A DNA stretch of 64,000 bases, taken from contig OW121855.1 of assembly GCA_933228895.1 (NCBI GenBank), positions 72,936,698 to 73,000,697 of the forward strand, read 5' to 3'. A model generated the notes under the pieces. The model searched no databases. It was not told the origin of the DNA and saw only the letters and a list, made by a program, of their open reading frames with translations. Position 1 is the stretch's first letter; each line of letters starts with the position of its first letter. Position numbers and translations under genes: made by a program. Of this stretch, positions 54,006 to 64,000 are shown piece by piece. Source of the stretch: Platycnemis pennipes. Lineage: Eukaryota; Arthropoda; Insecta; Odonata; Platycnemididae.

Positions 54006-54625
54006 CTACAGTAATGATATATAGCAGGAGAGAAGAGGTCAAGATCTACTTTAAGCTAAGAAAGCAAAGGTTAGAGGATGCGAAAGAGTATCATCATTTT
54101 GGAATCCGAGTAACCGACGATGGATGAAACAAAAAAGAAATAGTTAGCAGAATAGTCCAGGCAAAGAGGGCATTCTATCAAGAGAGGATTCGACTTCCAG
54201 CTGGAAATGCAAGTTTGTAAGTAAGGAACCACTTCATTGGAACTTACATCTAGAACATGCTTCTTTATGGCAGTGTAGCATGGACTTCAGCTGCAGCATG
54301 GGATTTAAGGCTGGAAGCATTTGAAATGTGGTGTTACAGAAGATGATGAAGATAAAATGGATACACCAAGTGGCAAATGAAGAATATAAAAGTCTGCTTA
54401 CAGTTTTGAAAAGAAAACGGGACAACTTAATCTGCCATATCTTGTGACGCGATGGTCTGTGAATGTGAAAATGGAAAAGGAATGCCTCAGATGAGATATA
54501 TTGAGCAATTACTGCTGAAAGTGAAAGCTAAGAAATATGTAGGCATGAAAAGATTAGCTGATAGGAGAATCGAGTGAAGAGCAGCGATAGGCCAATCATA
54601 GGATTTATGACTTATGGTGATTATG
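54006..54625 (+). pseudogene. RTE-like LINE: reverse transcriptase C-terminus and 3' end
   Basis: The frame starts TVMIYSRREEVKIYF..LEDAKEYHHFGIRVTDDG, meets a TGA, then continues EIVSRIVQAKRAFYQERIRL, NHFIGTYI, LLYGSVAWTSAAA, LEAFEMWCYRR, a stop, and IKWIHQVANEE. It ends with MRYIEQLLLKVKAKKYVGMK, RLADRRIE and the worn terminal CCAATCATAGGATT plus ATGGTGATTATGAT. Because it keeps the YHHFGIRVTDDG block, it is among the longest copies in the window, but at least four stops or shifts make it inactive. Confidence 0.8.
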
Positions 54626-55611
54626 ATTAATTAGATTTTTCAGCTCGGGTATAAAAGTGTTTGTTCGCGTTATTTGCTGCCACACAGTGAAAATCCGTCA
54701 TAGATTTTGGTTCTAATGATCAATTAGTGTAAATTTGAGGGTTTCGCTCTGCATTGTCCGGGAATTATTAATAATATTGCTCAATCGGTCGTCTACCGGA
54801 CTAGGAGTTGAAGGAATGATAAAAGTTTGATAGTAGCATTTAAGAGAAATGGTATTATGGCTCAAATTTTCTGAAAAGTACATTCTCGTAGTTGGTCCCT
54901 CCATTAATGGGAAATGTCGGGAGATTTAAGGGTAGAGCATAATTACAATTACCCCAGAATGTGAACACTTTATTAGTAGACAGAAAAATGTACAGTTTTG
55001 ACAGAATTGGTATAATTTTACTTAGAAATACCATACTTTTAAACGATTTAACACACTTTCTTTACCGGGGCAGTTTAAATTAATGCGGTGTGACCAGTTA
55101 GTTTAATGTTTTGTGGCGATCGTTTCAACTCCTTCGGGCGTGGCTTATTTGTAATTAATTGCAGCAGAAATAAAACTTCTTTACTTTAATGCTGGTTGAA
55201 CATACGACGTAAAGAAAGCTTTAAATATTGTACAGGGTGTTGGGGGAGGAGATATATCGTGGTCGGAGAAGGAAAAGAAAGAGAGCGTTGACTTATGCAG
55301 GGTTCCCGTTTACAGAAGGGGTTGATTAACATGAGCGTCGGTTTAGCGAACTCTGGAATGGGTGAATAGTTGGAAAGAGGCAAATGTTAAGCATTTAAAA
55401 TCAACCAAATCATTTAAATAAGAGTATTGCGCTCTTGTCATCACTAGGGAATCTCACATTTGCACAAACATTGCAATATAAAATTGATTTTCACTGCTGA
55501 GAGGATAATTCAGAAATATCTTAGTAGGTATCTCAAACGCAGTTTTGTGTTTTCTATTCTAGAACACCCACTTCAATTTTAACTATCTATTAGCATCCCG
55601 TTGGATGATGG
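54626..55611. other. A+T-rich spacer
   Basis: No gene or repeat recognised. Confidence 0.4.
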
Positions 55612-55890
55612 GGATCGGGTTGCTGTGTTACTGGCCTCTCATCCTGAAAGCCTGCGTTTGATTCCCGACCTGAGTAGACAATCGGTGTACCTTTCCTCAG
55701 TTGAGGGCTATATAGAGAGCACTTCAAGTTCAGTTCTCCGACCGTTGGAGGAGAAGTTAAACCGTTGAACCCTTGGCGCCTTTTTCCGTTTCCGTTTAGA
55801 GACCATATTTGGCCACTTAGAGACGCCGGGTTTCTCTCCCCTCTTCCTCCGTTCCTTGAACGATTCATACCAACATCCAATTACCCTCCT
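55612..55890 (+). mobile_element. SINE-A copy, nearly full length
   Basis: GGATCGGGTTGCTGTGTTACTGGCCTCTCATCC, worn B box GCGTTTGATTCCCGACC (55652-55668), GAGAGCACTTCAAGTTCAGTTCTCCGACCG, AACCCTTGGCGCC, and tail GACGCCGGGTTTCTCTCCCCTCTTCCTCCGTTCC. Confidence 0.8.
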
Positions 55891-57215
55891 CTACTAAATG
55901 ACCGCAAATGTCATTAACTGTCAGTCTCCTCCCCCGAATAACCGTTACCCGTTAAGTGGAAGAAAAACGCCTGAGTCCGGGAGTCGAGAGATTTAAAAAA
56001 AAATACAATTTTGTTCAATTCCAGGAAACTGTTCGCGAATCCGGAGGAGATGGTAGCCCTAGACGGCATCCATCTGCTCTTCGAAAAGTCGTTTTCTTTT
56101 ATGTTTGCTTCCTCCCTGTTGGCTGTGAAGTCCCCAACCTCGTGAGTTGAGAGCGTCTTCGGGATCAGGTGCAGCTTTTTCCCTCTGCCCATTCGACGAA
56201 TAGGTTGGGCCACCAAATTTATGGCGTTGAGGAGATCTCGAGAATAAACGCTCTCAACCCCCTCTCAAAAGTATCGGGAAATTCCCGCTCCTTTTTTACT
56301 CCAACACGGCGCGTTTCCTTATGGTGAAAAGACGAAATAGTAATGTTACTTACTTTCTTTTAGTGATTACACCACTCTAATAGTAAGGGATCCAGTTGAA
56401 ATATAGATGATTCTGGAGTTGAGTATCGTGTGCAAAGTAGAGCACATAGGTATGTAAACAGGTGTTATAATAGTTTTAGAAGTGTGCTCAGATTTTTACA
56501 AGTATGGAAAGGAAGAGAAAAGGCGTGGCATTGTAATTAGTAATTTACCAGCAAGTAGACGTCAGGTTTCTCTAGTATTCGTGTTGGATAAATAATGTTT
56601 GTTTCCAGAGAGCATAGCAATGCAAGAATTCACACTTACAACGAGTAAATGAATGTTTTGCTAAGTTTCATGGAAATAAAAAGGGCAGGGAAAATGAGGA
56701 GACATATTATAATTTAATCTTTACGATTACTACACTTCAATAGCGACTCTTTCTTCTGGTATATTTTAATGGCTAATTTCACTTAACTGATCCTTCAAGT
56801 ATCACATCTAAATTCAGTATCAGTTGTTAAAGCTATAATTTAATAACTGTAGTGATTGGATTTGTAAACATCCAAAGCAACAGCACCCAGAAGAAAGGAA
56901 TGTTCCTTTAGAAAGTTGCAGCACACTCGCAGGAAACATATCAATTGCGGTGTTTGCAATAATTGTCCAGCTGGTCCAGTGGCTCTTTCCCTAAAACCGT
57001 TTGCTTTGCTTGCACTTTGTGATCTCAACGTGAAAGCAAAGTCCTTCATTTATCTGATGCATCGGTAAAAGAGGCATTTACTCGTAGACGAGGACTGGCA
57101 ATAGGGTCGTTGATTAGTGACGCACAGAAAATTCTAGTGAAAAGATCAATGTAGAACGTGGCAGTGCATGGTCCCGAAAAATGGAATGTAAAAGAAACTA
57201 AAATGGGAATTGAAT
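55891..57215. other. Spacer
   Basis: Short open frames on both strands near 55914-56216 and 56840-57049 have no recognised domain. Confidence 0.4.
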
Positions 57216-57495
57216 GAGGACTGTATGCATGGAGAAGGTGCTGTGTGATGGAAGAAAGACGGACGATGAAGTTCTATAGAGGTCGAGGAAGGAAAGGGAG
57301 TTGATTGAGGAAATTAGAAGAAGCCAGAGGGAGTGGATGGAGACGGTAATAACTGACAAGGGCGTTTTCAAAGACGTAATAGAGGGAAGAATGTTGGGCA
57401 GGTGGGTTAGAGGGAGAAGGAGAACGATTATTATCAACAGAATGATGAGCGGTACAGAGTACATGGAACTAAAGAATGACATCATATGAAAGATA
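57216..57495 (+). pseudogene. RTE-type LINE reverse transcriptase C-terminal relic
   Basis: A plus-strand frame open to the stop at 57487-57489 reads ERELIEEIRRSQREWMETVI, then KDVIEGRMLGRW, VRGRRRTIIINRMM and TEYMELK. This fits the NERxLIxxIRxRQREWMGHxxR..xLxxVIEGRMxGxxxRGRRR block of RTE-type elements. The upstream EVL* shows a stop inside the preceding VLERV-like motif. Confidence 0.6.
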
Positions 57496-58784
57496 GGGGT
57501 CGTGGGAAAAATTTCATATCCATTTTGACCAACCATTCACCGGCATTAAACAAAAATGATAATAACAAAAGTGAATCTGGCAGCATAATGACTGAAAATA
57601 AGATTGTTTACTAGCCAATAGTACTTTCCTGGTGTGGGCTCTCCTAATGCCAAAAACGCTTTTGTGGCTTGACCAGAAAAAAGTAGATGTAAATTCACCA
57701 GGAGAACTAGATACTCCTTTGATTATGAGATTCATTACGTTTCCGTCAAGAGGGATTCAAAATGAAGATAAGTTTACATACAGGAAGTAAAAGCGTACTG
57801 GCGGAAACGTATCAAATATGAAGGCCGGGAACGAGGCTGAAACCAATGAGGAGATAAAATGAATTGCAACGCTTGGTAGGTGTATTCAAATTCATGGGTG
57901 TATTCAAATATGGACGGAAATATTTTTCCTCGTTAGCACGAATGAGAAGTGGAACCACAGCTGTTTCCACTCGATTTCCACCTGTGAACGCCCTTTTCTT
58001 ATCCCTCATTCTTCCTGCTTTCCCCTTTTTCCGTCTCACATTCCTAAAGCTGGAGGCGTTTTCATTTGAAGCTTTCAAAACAAAGGGTCAGGGTACGAAA
58101 TTTTTCGGGTGGACGAGACATTTACTTTGAGACGAAATGGAGGATTCTTTCCGTGCTTGACAAGGGCTGGTCGGAAAGAAATAATTTGAAACATGCATGA
58201 AACTGGCGGAAAAGGAATCTCCCATTAATCCAATTAGCGGACCCTGGTTCTTTGCGTGTCCCTTTCCAGCATAACCCTTTCGAGGACCGTCCTCTCAGTT
58301 GACCAATCCCTTACGTCCTTCATTACGCCCCCCTTCACTCTGTTACGCCCTCGTCCATTCGCTATCCGTCTGAAGTCAGGGAAGTCCTTGCTCTTTCATT
58401 CCCTTCACATTTTCCCGCACGTCTTCTTTCTCTTCTCAGCCGGGAATCCCTTTTACCCTTTCCCCACGTCTTTGCTCGAATATCCTAAAATTTAATAGCT
58501 TTTAATATTTCGCTCCCTCAAGCGGGTCGAGTTTTTTTTATTTTTCTTCATCTTTAAAACTATGAAGTGAAAATTAACAAAGTTCCAAGCCCTGAAACTT
58601 CGGCGCGGTTATTGCAAGACGTGATATGGGCCATCTAATTTTTTTTTGCCCCCTTGGGTTTTCGTTGTGGTATGAAGAAACTACAACGTCGTGCTTTAGC
58701 GACGGTGTTCATCGGGATGTAATCATCCTCCCCTCTACTTTCTCCCCTTTAAAATGAAAAGATGCGTGTTCTCTTTATCAACGT
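57496..58784. other. Spacer with C+T-rich block 58230-58480
   Basis: No recognised gene. Frames at 57514-58130 and 58256-58495 lack domains. Confidence 0.35.
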
Positions 58785-58890
58785 CTACTGAATATCCTGC
58801 AAGCTTCCACGAGGGTGTGTGGCCAGGTGTGAGTAATCACCGAACATGTACTACGTACTTGGCCTACTAATACTACTCTATTTGAGATTA
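58785..58890 (-). mobile_element. CR1/Jockey-type LINE 3' end fragment
   Basis: ATCCTGCAAGCTTCCACGAGGGTGTGTGGCCAGGTGTGAGTAATCACCGAACATGTACTACG keeps the family order of blocks. Confidence 0.65.
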
Positions 58891-59154
58891 TCATTAAAAA
58901 TCATGCAGGGTATACCATACAAAGATCACTTTTTACTGTATGTGCTAGGGTGTCATTTAAGAAAAACTACACGTTTCGATGCACATTTAACAGTTAAAGT
59001 AGATATGTTAATATTCATAAATTATCACTCCTAATTATCTCCTTGATCAGTTCGTTATATAATCGCCGCTTTTTGCAGGCGGAGAGACATTTCAAACATC
59101 TCTGTCTTTATATCATAAATATAAAGTCGCTTCACACCGAGAGGAAAGGTACGA

Positions 59155-59432
59155 GGATTGGATCGCAAGGTTGAGGAGGAAGAGTGGAGAGAAATTCGGC
59201 GTTGGAATCAGTTTGCTTGCAGCAAAAGGCACCCATGGGACTACGGTTCAACGTCCCATCCGACGGATAGTGTATTGAACTCGGTCCGTCCGTGTGTGAA
59301 TGCTCGATGCAAATAACTCACTACTTGTAAGCAAGAGACAGTTTAGTAATAAATAATATGTGCCACTACCGGGATTCAAACCCGGACCTCGGGATGGGAG
59401 GCCAGTACTCTATCCACCACATCGACCAGACC
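59155..59432 (-). mobile_element. SINE-A copy, nearly full length
   Basis: GAGGAAGAGTGGAGAGAAATTCGGCGTTGGAATCAG, CGTCCCATCCGACGG, and the well-kept head GCCACTACCGGGATTCAAACCCGGACCTCGGGATGGGAGGCCAGTACTC (59361-59409), whose complement carries the B box GGTTTGAATCCC. Confidence 0.85.
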
Positions 59433-60055
59433 CCTTGGTCCATACTCTCTTCAGTCTCTCGAGTTCCGGGTACCGTACGACCCGTACTCATTCCTCGTGT
59501 ATCACTTGTCTCTCTCTATCCTTCCTTTGAGCTAAAACTTTCCGACGTTCCCTCAGTTGAAAATAAAACCTTGCTCCCTCTGCTCATATGCATACAAATG
59601 AACGGCGAGGTGGAATTCTTCCGCGTTCCGCTGAGTATGCCGAGATCCCATTTGCCGCGAAAATATTGTGGTGCCCTCATGTGCGATGATTGAGAACCTT
59701 CGCGGGAGTCGTAAAAGAATACGGTCGGGCTGTTTTTAAACCCCTTTATTCCTGCCATCCGCAGCGAAGAACTGCTCTCTCCGTTAGGCTTTGGATAAAT
59801 GGTCGTGTTTCGAAGAAAATGAGTAAACATTTTGCTTCGCACCGTTGGGGTTCCAATGGAATTCACATAAAAAAGACCCGAGCATGAGCATTTTGAGTCC
59901 AGGTCTCAAATTCTCTGCTGAAGTCCTTTGTGTGATGCTGATTCCAGGTGAAGAGCAACACACATTCCCACCGATAGAAGGGGATTTAGAGAATACCCTA
60001 ACAGAGACATCATATTTTATTAATATTTTATGTGGATTTGAAGATGGTGGGGAAC
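59433..60055. other. Spacer
   Basis: Overlapping frames of about 110 codons on both strands at 59358-60135 partly overlap SINE-A heads and have no recognised domain. Confidence 0.35.
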
Positions 60056-60960
60056 GGATTGGTTGGGTGGCTGGAGTATTGCCCATCCTGGGGTCAGGGC
60101 TCGAATACTGGCAGAGGCAGATTTTTCATTGCTGAGGTAAGGTATGCAGTAGGAGACAAGACACCAAAACTAATATTTAAACCGGGAAATCGTTACTAGA
60201 AGAGGTGAAAGTGAATTATAATTTAGATTGCCGAATATCAAGCGATGAACAAATAGAACGAAATAACCTGTAGCATTTCCCAGGCATAGAGGGCAGTCTA
60301 CAAAAATAATATTGTACTTACAGCTAGGAGTACAATCGTGGAAGAAAGTGAACATTTCATTAAAACATACATCTGGATGTTTCTTTATGGTATTAAGGGA
60401 TGGGCAATAAATTATAGAAAGGAGTTATGTCCGAAAGCATTCAAAATATGGCACTGCAGAAGATTGATCAAGATCGACCGAGTGACAGACGAAGTTTTAA
60501 GAAGAGAGTGTGAAAAAAGAAGTCATCTTAAAATCTAAAAAAGAAGAAAGGACCACTTCAGCGGTCATATATTGAGACTCGATAGTCTTATGAATACAAA
60601 CATCGAGGAAAAAGTGAATAGGAAGAATGGCGAAGTGAGGCATCGTATGAGAAATATAGAGGAAGCAGTGAAGTATGCGAAAGAGAAAAATTACGTAAAT
60701 ATGAAGTAATTAGCTGATGGGGAAATGGAGTAGAGAGCTGCGGCAAACCAATCGAAGGGTTGTTGGCTTGTGACGATGGTACCAGGGCCCTGATTGAGTG
60801 TCTTTTGGAGAGCACTTCGAGGGCAGTACTGATTCAGATGGGGCGGAAAACTCTGGACTCCTTAGAGCCTTTTGTTAAGTGTACGCTAATGTCGATACCG
60901 GGTGTCTCTTTGCTCTCTCTACGTTCCCTGAACATTCCTGCCCGTATCCAATTAGTCAGA
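60056..60960 (+). mobile_element. SINE-A interrupted by an RTE-like LINE
   Basis: Head 60056-60139 (TGGGTGGCTGGAGTATTG, B box GGGCTCGAATACTGGC, GGCAGATTTTTCATTGCTGAGGTA). The body resumes at 60778 (GGTACCAGGGCCCTGATTGAGTG, GCACTTCGAGGGCAGTACTGATTC, ACGCTAATGTCGATACCGGGTGTCTC) and ends near 60960. The head and body are contiguous once the insert is removed. Confidence 0.8.
60140..60777 (+). pseudogene. RTE-like LINE inserted in SINE-A
   Basis: Flanked by GGTA on both sides (60136-60139 and 60778-60781). Encodes, with stops, DTKTNI*TGKSLLEEVKVNY, CRISSDEQIE, then an open frame at 60338-60538: MEESEHFIKTYIWMFLYGIK, FKIWHCRRLIKID and RVTDEVLRRE. Further on come HILRLDSLM, EEKVNRKNG and EMEXRAAANQS. 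It ends in AACCAATCGAAGGGTTGTTGG plus GACGATGG. 5' truncated and inactive. Confidence 0.85.
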
Positions 60961-61034
60961 ATTCCTAAATTGGCTCAAAATGACCTCAGTCGTTGGTATC
61001 CTTCCCTGAATAATAGTACTAATACTTTGAGCTG

Positions 61035-61320
61035 GACGAGGAAGGTATGGTGAAAAGGAAAACGAACGAGAAAATGCTGGGGATGGTAACGGATGAAAGA
61101 AATTTGATTGAAGTAAATAGGATAAGACAGAGTGAGTGAATGCAACAAACAATAAGAAATTAGGGTGTATTGAGGGTGGTGACGGAGAAAATGTTGGGTT
61201 CAGCGGGAAAGGAGGATGAGAATAAAGGGCAGTTTTGATGGGGTGGTGAGAGGTAAAATTTGCGAAACTAGAGAAGGAAATCGAATGACTGTAAAATAAA
61301 AACTGAAGGAAAATCGTGTG
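61035..61320 (+). pseudogene. RTE-type LINE C-terminal relic, heavily decayed
   Basis: Segments such as TNEKMLGMVTDERNLIEVNR, RQSE, GVLRVV and KMLGSAGKED follow the order N-E-x-VLxxVxxERNLIxxIRxRQSEWMxH...GxLRxVIEGKMxGxxGKG of RTE-type elements, broken by several stops. Weak but ordered similarity. Confidence 0.45.
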
Positions 61321-61364
61321 CATGTTGGTGTATCCAAATCTACATTAGCAGTAGGAGCATTCAT

Positions 61365-62500
61365 CATTATCATTATGAGTCGACAATCCTAAGATTGTTT
61401 TGACGTAGTTCTTTACACGATTCTCCTATCGACTAGCTTCTTCATATTTACCTAATTCTTCCATTTCACATTTCTATCAATTTCCTCCATGCATCTCATC
61501 CGAAGCCCTCTTTTTTTCAATCTTCCCATTTACTTGTCCCTAGAAGATTGATTTCATCAGGTCATCTTGTCTCAAGTTATGGCCGATTAAGTTGGTTGGT
61601 TATTTAGGGGAGGCGACCGACAGCTGAGGTCATTTGCGCCATATAGGATAGGTGGGTAATTGGGCAGGAATTTTTAGGGAACGGAGGAAGGGTGGAGAGA
61701 AACCCGGCGTCGGCATTAGCCTACTCTTAACGAAAGGCGCCAAGGGGACCACGGCTTAACGTCCCATCCGACGGACGGAGTACTGTACTTGAAATGCCCT
61801 CCACTAGGCACTCAAGTGGGGACCGGTTTTCCACTGAAAAATCCGCCACTGCCGGGAATCGAACCCGGGCCCTCGGGATGGGAGGCCAGTACTCTAGCCA
61901 CCACACCAACCCGATCCCCTCCCATTAAGTCATCCTGCCGTTTATTTATACATTTTGAACAGGAGTCTATTCTTCAGCTCTTCTTAGGACTTTTTCGTCA
62001 GTCACTAGTTGGATCCATTTTATCTTCTACATTCTTCTGTGGCTCCACATTTCTAATGCTCCCACCTCTGCTGCTGCTATCGTCCATGCCACGCTGCAAC
62101 AATGAAACATGCCCCACGGGTTTGTTCCAGTGTTCTAGTATATCCTTACTTCCACTGTTGTATTTCCAGCTGTAATTAGACTCTTCTTTCGTTAAAATAC
62201 TCTTTTTGCCTGTTCTACTGACCATTTCTTTCTTGCTTCATCCATCGCTTGCTACTCGGATTCCCAGATGACAACATTCTTTCTCTTCCTCAACATTTTG
62301 TTTAGTTAATTTATCGTTTTTCTTGGCCTCTTTTCTCCTGCAGCATACCAATACCTTAATTTTCTTTATATTGATCTTCGGGTGATATTTGGCTAATATC
62401 CTTTCCATGTGCTTACTGGAGTTCTACTTAAATCTCTTTCACATGTTACCTTGACTGCTATGTCATCGACGGATTACTGCATGCTTATTGTTTCCCTACG
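61365..62500 (-). pseudogene. RTE-like LINE, split by a SINE-A
   Basis: The 3' end is at the left (GTCGACAATCCTAAGATTGTTTTGACG, complement). The left half 61365-61592 encodes the basic block and the NLIGHNLRQDDL region. The SINE-A occupies 61593-61923. The right half 61931 to about 62500 contains NVEPQKNVEDKMDPTSD in place of the MWCYRRM..KWI block, a worn W..A..SRG stretch, and VSRTGKKSILTKEESNYSW, corresponding to RRIxQAKKAFxxKKxLLTAG. This is the longest copy recognised (about 800 bp without the SINE) and it reaches the region upstream of the C-terminal block. Confidence 0.8.
61593..61923 (-). mobile_element. SINE-A reference copy
   Basis: The best-preserved copy. Minus-strand head: GTGGTGGCTAGAGTACTGG (A-box region), anticodon-like loop CTCCCAT, B box GGTTCGATTCC (complement at 61857-61867), then GGCAGTGGCGGATTTTTCAGTGG, CAAGTACAGTACTCCGTCCG, GGATGGGACGTTAAGCCGTGG, CGCCTTTCGTTAAGAG, CGCCGGGTTTCTCTCC. 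The loop reads anticodon CCC, suggesting descent from tRNA-Gly(CCC). Flanked by the 7-bp duplication ATTAAGT (61586-61592 and 61924-61930). Confidence 0.9.
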
Positions 62501-62559
62501 AATATTCTCTCTGAAGGAATACTAATAATAAGAAATCACAATTTTTATTACTTAATGAA
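62501..62559. other. Short spacer
   Basis: Nothing recognised. Confidence 0.3.
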
Positions 62560-62775
62560 ACTGGGTGACGGAATTAACCATATCCTTAGATACTACGAAT
62601 ACAGTCGTGAGGGAAGAGTAAATAGGGAGAATGGCAAAGGCAAACCGTGTAATGAGATCCTTAACAAAGCTTAAAAATATTGTAAACATAAATTAGTTAG
62701 CTAGTGAAAAGATCGGGTATAGAGATGTGTTAAACAAATCTTAGGATTGATGATTTGCAATGATGATTTTTTTAA
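62560..62775 (+). pseudogene. RTE-like LINE 3' end, decayed
   Basis: GTCGTGAGGGAAGAGTAAATAGGGAGAATGGCAAAGG corresponds to the VEGKVNGKNGKG basic block. ACAAATCTTAGGATTGATGATTTGCAATGATGATT is the worn terminal block. Coding capacity is lost. Confidence 0.65.
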
Positions 62776-64000
62776 TTATGACTTCTTCTAGTAACTGTGA
62801 GTTGCGGTAAGATGCCCTTAGCCTGTAGATTTTCTAAAGTTGCAGTAAAGTTGCTTTCTTCAGAAAATGGCTCTACTATCATTAACCATCTTCCCTATCT
62901 CTTTGTTTTTGATTACTTATTCCATCTTCTCGCTCTGCTTCCTTCCAATTTCCGCCAACAACAGCTTTCATTCCTCCCCCACCATGCTCAACCCCTCACC
63001 AATTCGTTCCCTTTGCGTCCTTGGTAGTTTTTTTTATTCTGCTCCACACCCACTTCTCTAAGGCATCCAATCTTCTCTCGTCATCTTTCCCTAGAGTTTA
63101 GTTCTTGCATCCATACAACGTCACAATCTAATATTATCTTTTCCCATCACGTTTATTTATATTTTCCCTATAATTTCTATTTATTTTTTTCTTATAGATT
63201 TAAGCTCTTCAAAATATTTGTGTGCAACGGGATAGTGAAATTTTTCGACTCGTATTTTCGTTTATGACCTCATTGCATTATTGTAAATAATGTACATTTA
63301 TCGTGCTTCCCTGTCCTTTCCTGTAACTTTACTCATATTCATATGATGTGCAAGTATTTCTGCAGCCAATACTATATTGATCATTCGTTAGAAAACCGTA
63401 GACGGATAAAACATTTCAGGCTCTCATAAAATCATTATTCACTCACAACTAATTCAAGGGACGAAGTTGATCAGTAAATCAAAATCAATTGTAAATCTAG
63501 GTACTTACGGAATTAATGCACAATTAAAAATGAATTGTTTGTTCCTCAACGTACGCTTACCTTATGTTTCACTCAAAGGAAGTGGAAATAAAAAAGCAAT
63601 AATGGTTGTCTTGTTGAATCATTAATTATTATGATGAAATCCTATTTTCAGTAGCATAAAATCAATATTCGCATAAGATCTCACAGGTTTCTTGGTATCT
63701 TTGAGTATGGTAACTGAATTGAATGATAATCTTTCTCATTTTTTCTTGTCCGTTGCTTATATCATGGTGCAATTCTTATATAAGCATGTAAGCTGGTGTA
63801 TATAACACTGGTAATGGTGTATATAACACCATTTACCGTAGCTTTAAAATATGAAGAAGATACCAAACTCAGCTACAGATTAGGAGGGCTTCATTTTATT
63901 TGTCTACTTATCTGCTTTAACAACTCACGTGTGTGTATGAACCTTAAACTCTTGTGACATTTTACATTCGTATTTAAGCTAGTTAATGCAGAGATTATAA
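62776..64000. other. A+T-rich spacer to window end
   Basis: No gene or repeat family recognised, apart from the short palindrome at 63793-63835. Confidence 0.4.
63793..63835. repeat. Direct and inverted repeat around TATATA
   Basis: TGGTGTATATAACAC occurs at 63793-63808 and 63814-63829. The second lies inside GGTAATGGTGTATATAACACCATTTACC, a near-perfect palindrome with one bulged base. Confidence 0.6.

Noticed and set aside
59361..59432. Functional tRNA-Gly gene on the minus strand
   Set aside because: The T arm is perfect, but it is continuous with a SINE-A body and the 5' half is degenerate.
61727..61909. 60-codon minus-strand frame
   Set aside because: It is the tRNA-like head and body of SINE-A read as protein.

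Overview
The window looks like nuclear, intergenic or intronic DNA of an arthropod, most likely an insect. It is A+T-rich with scattered CpG-rich and C+T-rich blocks, has no operons or bacterial-style genes, and is littered with decayed retroelements. The species cannot be named from the sequence. I find no host protein-coding gene, rRNA, functional tRNA or CRISPR array. Every open frame I can assign to a protein family is a broken piece of a retrotransposon.

Main repeat classes. (1) An APE-type non-LTR retrotransposon, here called the RTE-like LINE (clade not certain), recognised by the C-terminal block around AFEMWCYRRM and by a 3' end containing the string AACCAATCCTAGGATTG followed by GATGAT repeats. 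Copies lie near 1.8, 4.3, 16.8, 20.6, 22.9, 27.0, 31.9, 46.5, 54.0, 57.2, 60.1, 61.0, 61.4 and 62.6 kb. (2) CR1/Jockey-group LINE relics, with reverse transcriptase C-termini near 4.8, 20.1, 21.1, 28.2 and 47.8 kb and many orphan 3' ends carrying the signature GTGTGTGGCAGGGGGTG. (3) A tRNA-derived SINE (SINE-A) of about 300 bp with a tRNA-Gly(CCC)-like head, present about 20 times on both strands, plus other tRNA-like SINE heads. (4) Penelope-like (PLE) material: a GIY-YIG endonuclease relic at 40.1-40.4 kb and foldback repeats at 0.95, 45.0 and 49.9 kb. (5) Small terminal-inverted-repeat elements at 0.45, 10.0, 33.4 and 38.9 kb.

Insertion order can be read in several places. A SINE-A sits inside a LINE with a 7-bp target duplication (61.59-61.93 kb). 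A LINE sits inside a SINE-A (60.06-60.96 kb). A small inverted-repeat element splits another SINE-A (33.4 kb). A foldback with a 13-bp target duplication sits inside a larger inverted-repeat element (44.8-45.4 kb). A 190-bp segment was duplicated after a LINE had landed in it (31.18-31.92 kb).

The most interesting signal is in the foldbacks. Their arms carry hammerhead-ribozyme-like cores: CUGAUGA, a short stem II, GAAA, a loopless palindromic stem III and UC. The copies at 49.86-49.94 kb also have a matching 4-bp stem I, and they occur on both strands within one palindrome. Self-cleaving type I hammerheads are known from Penelope-like elements, so the elements fit a known class, but these copies look specific and testable. 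A second notable signal is a pyrimidine tract joined to a donor site at 29980/29981, with a branch-point match. It resembles a recursive-splicing (ratchet) point and would place the window inside a long plus-strand intron.
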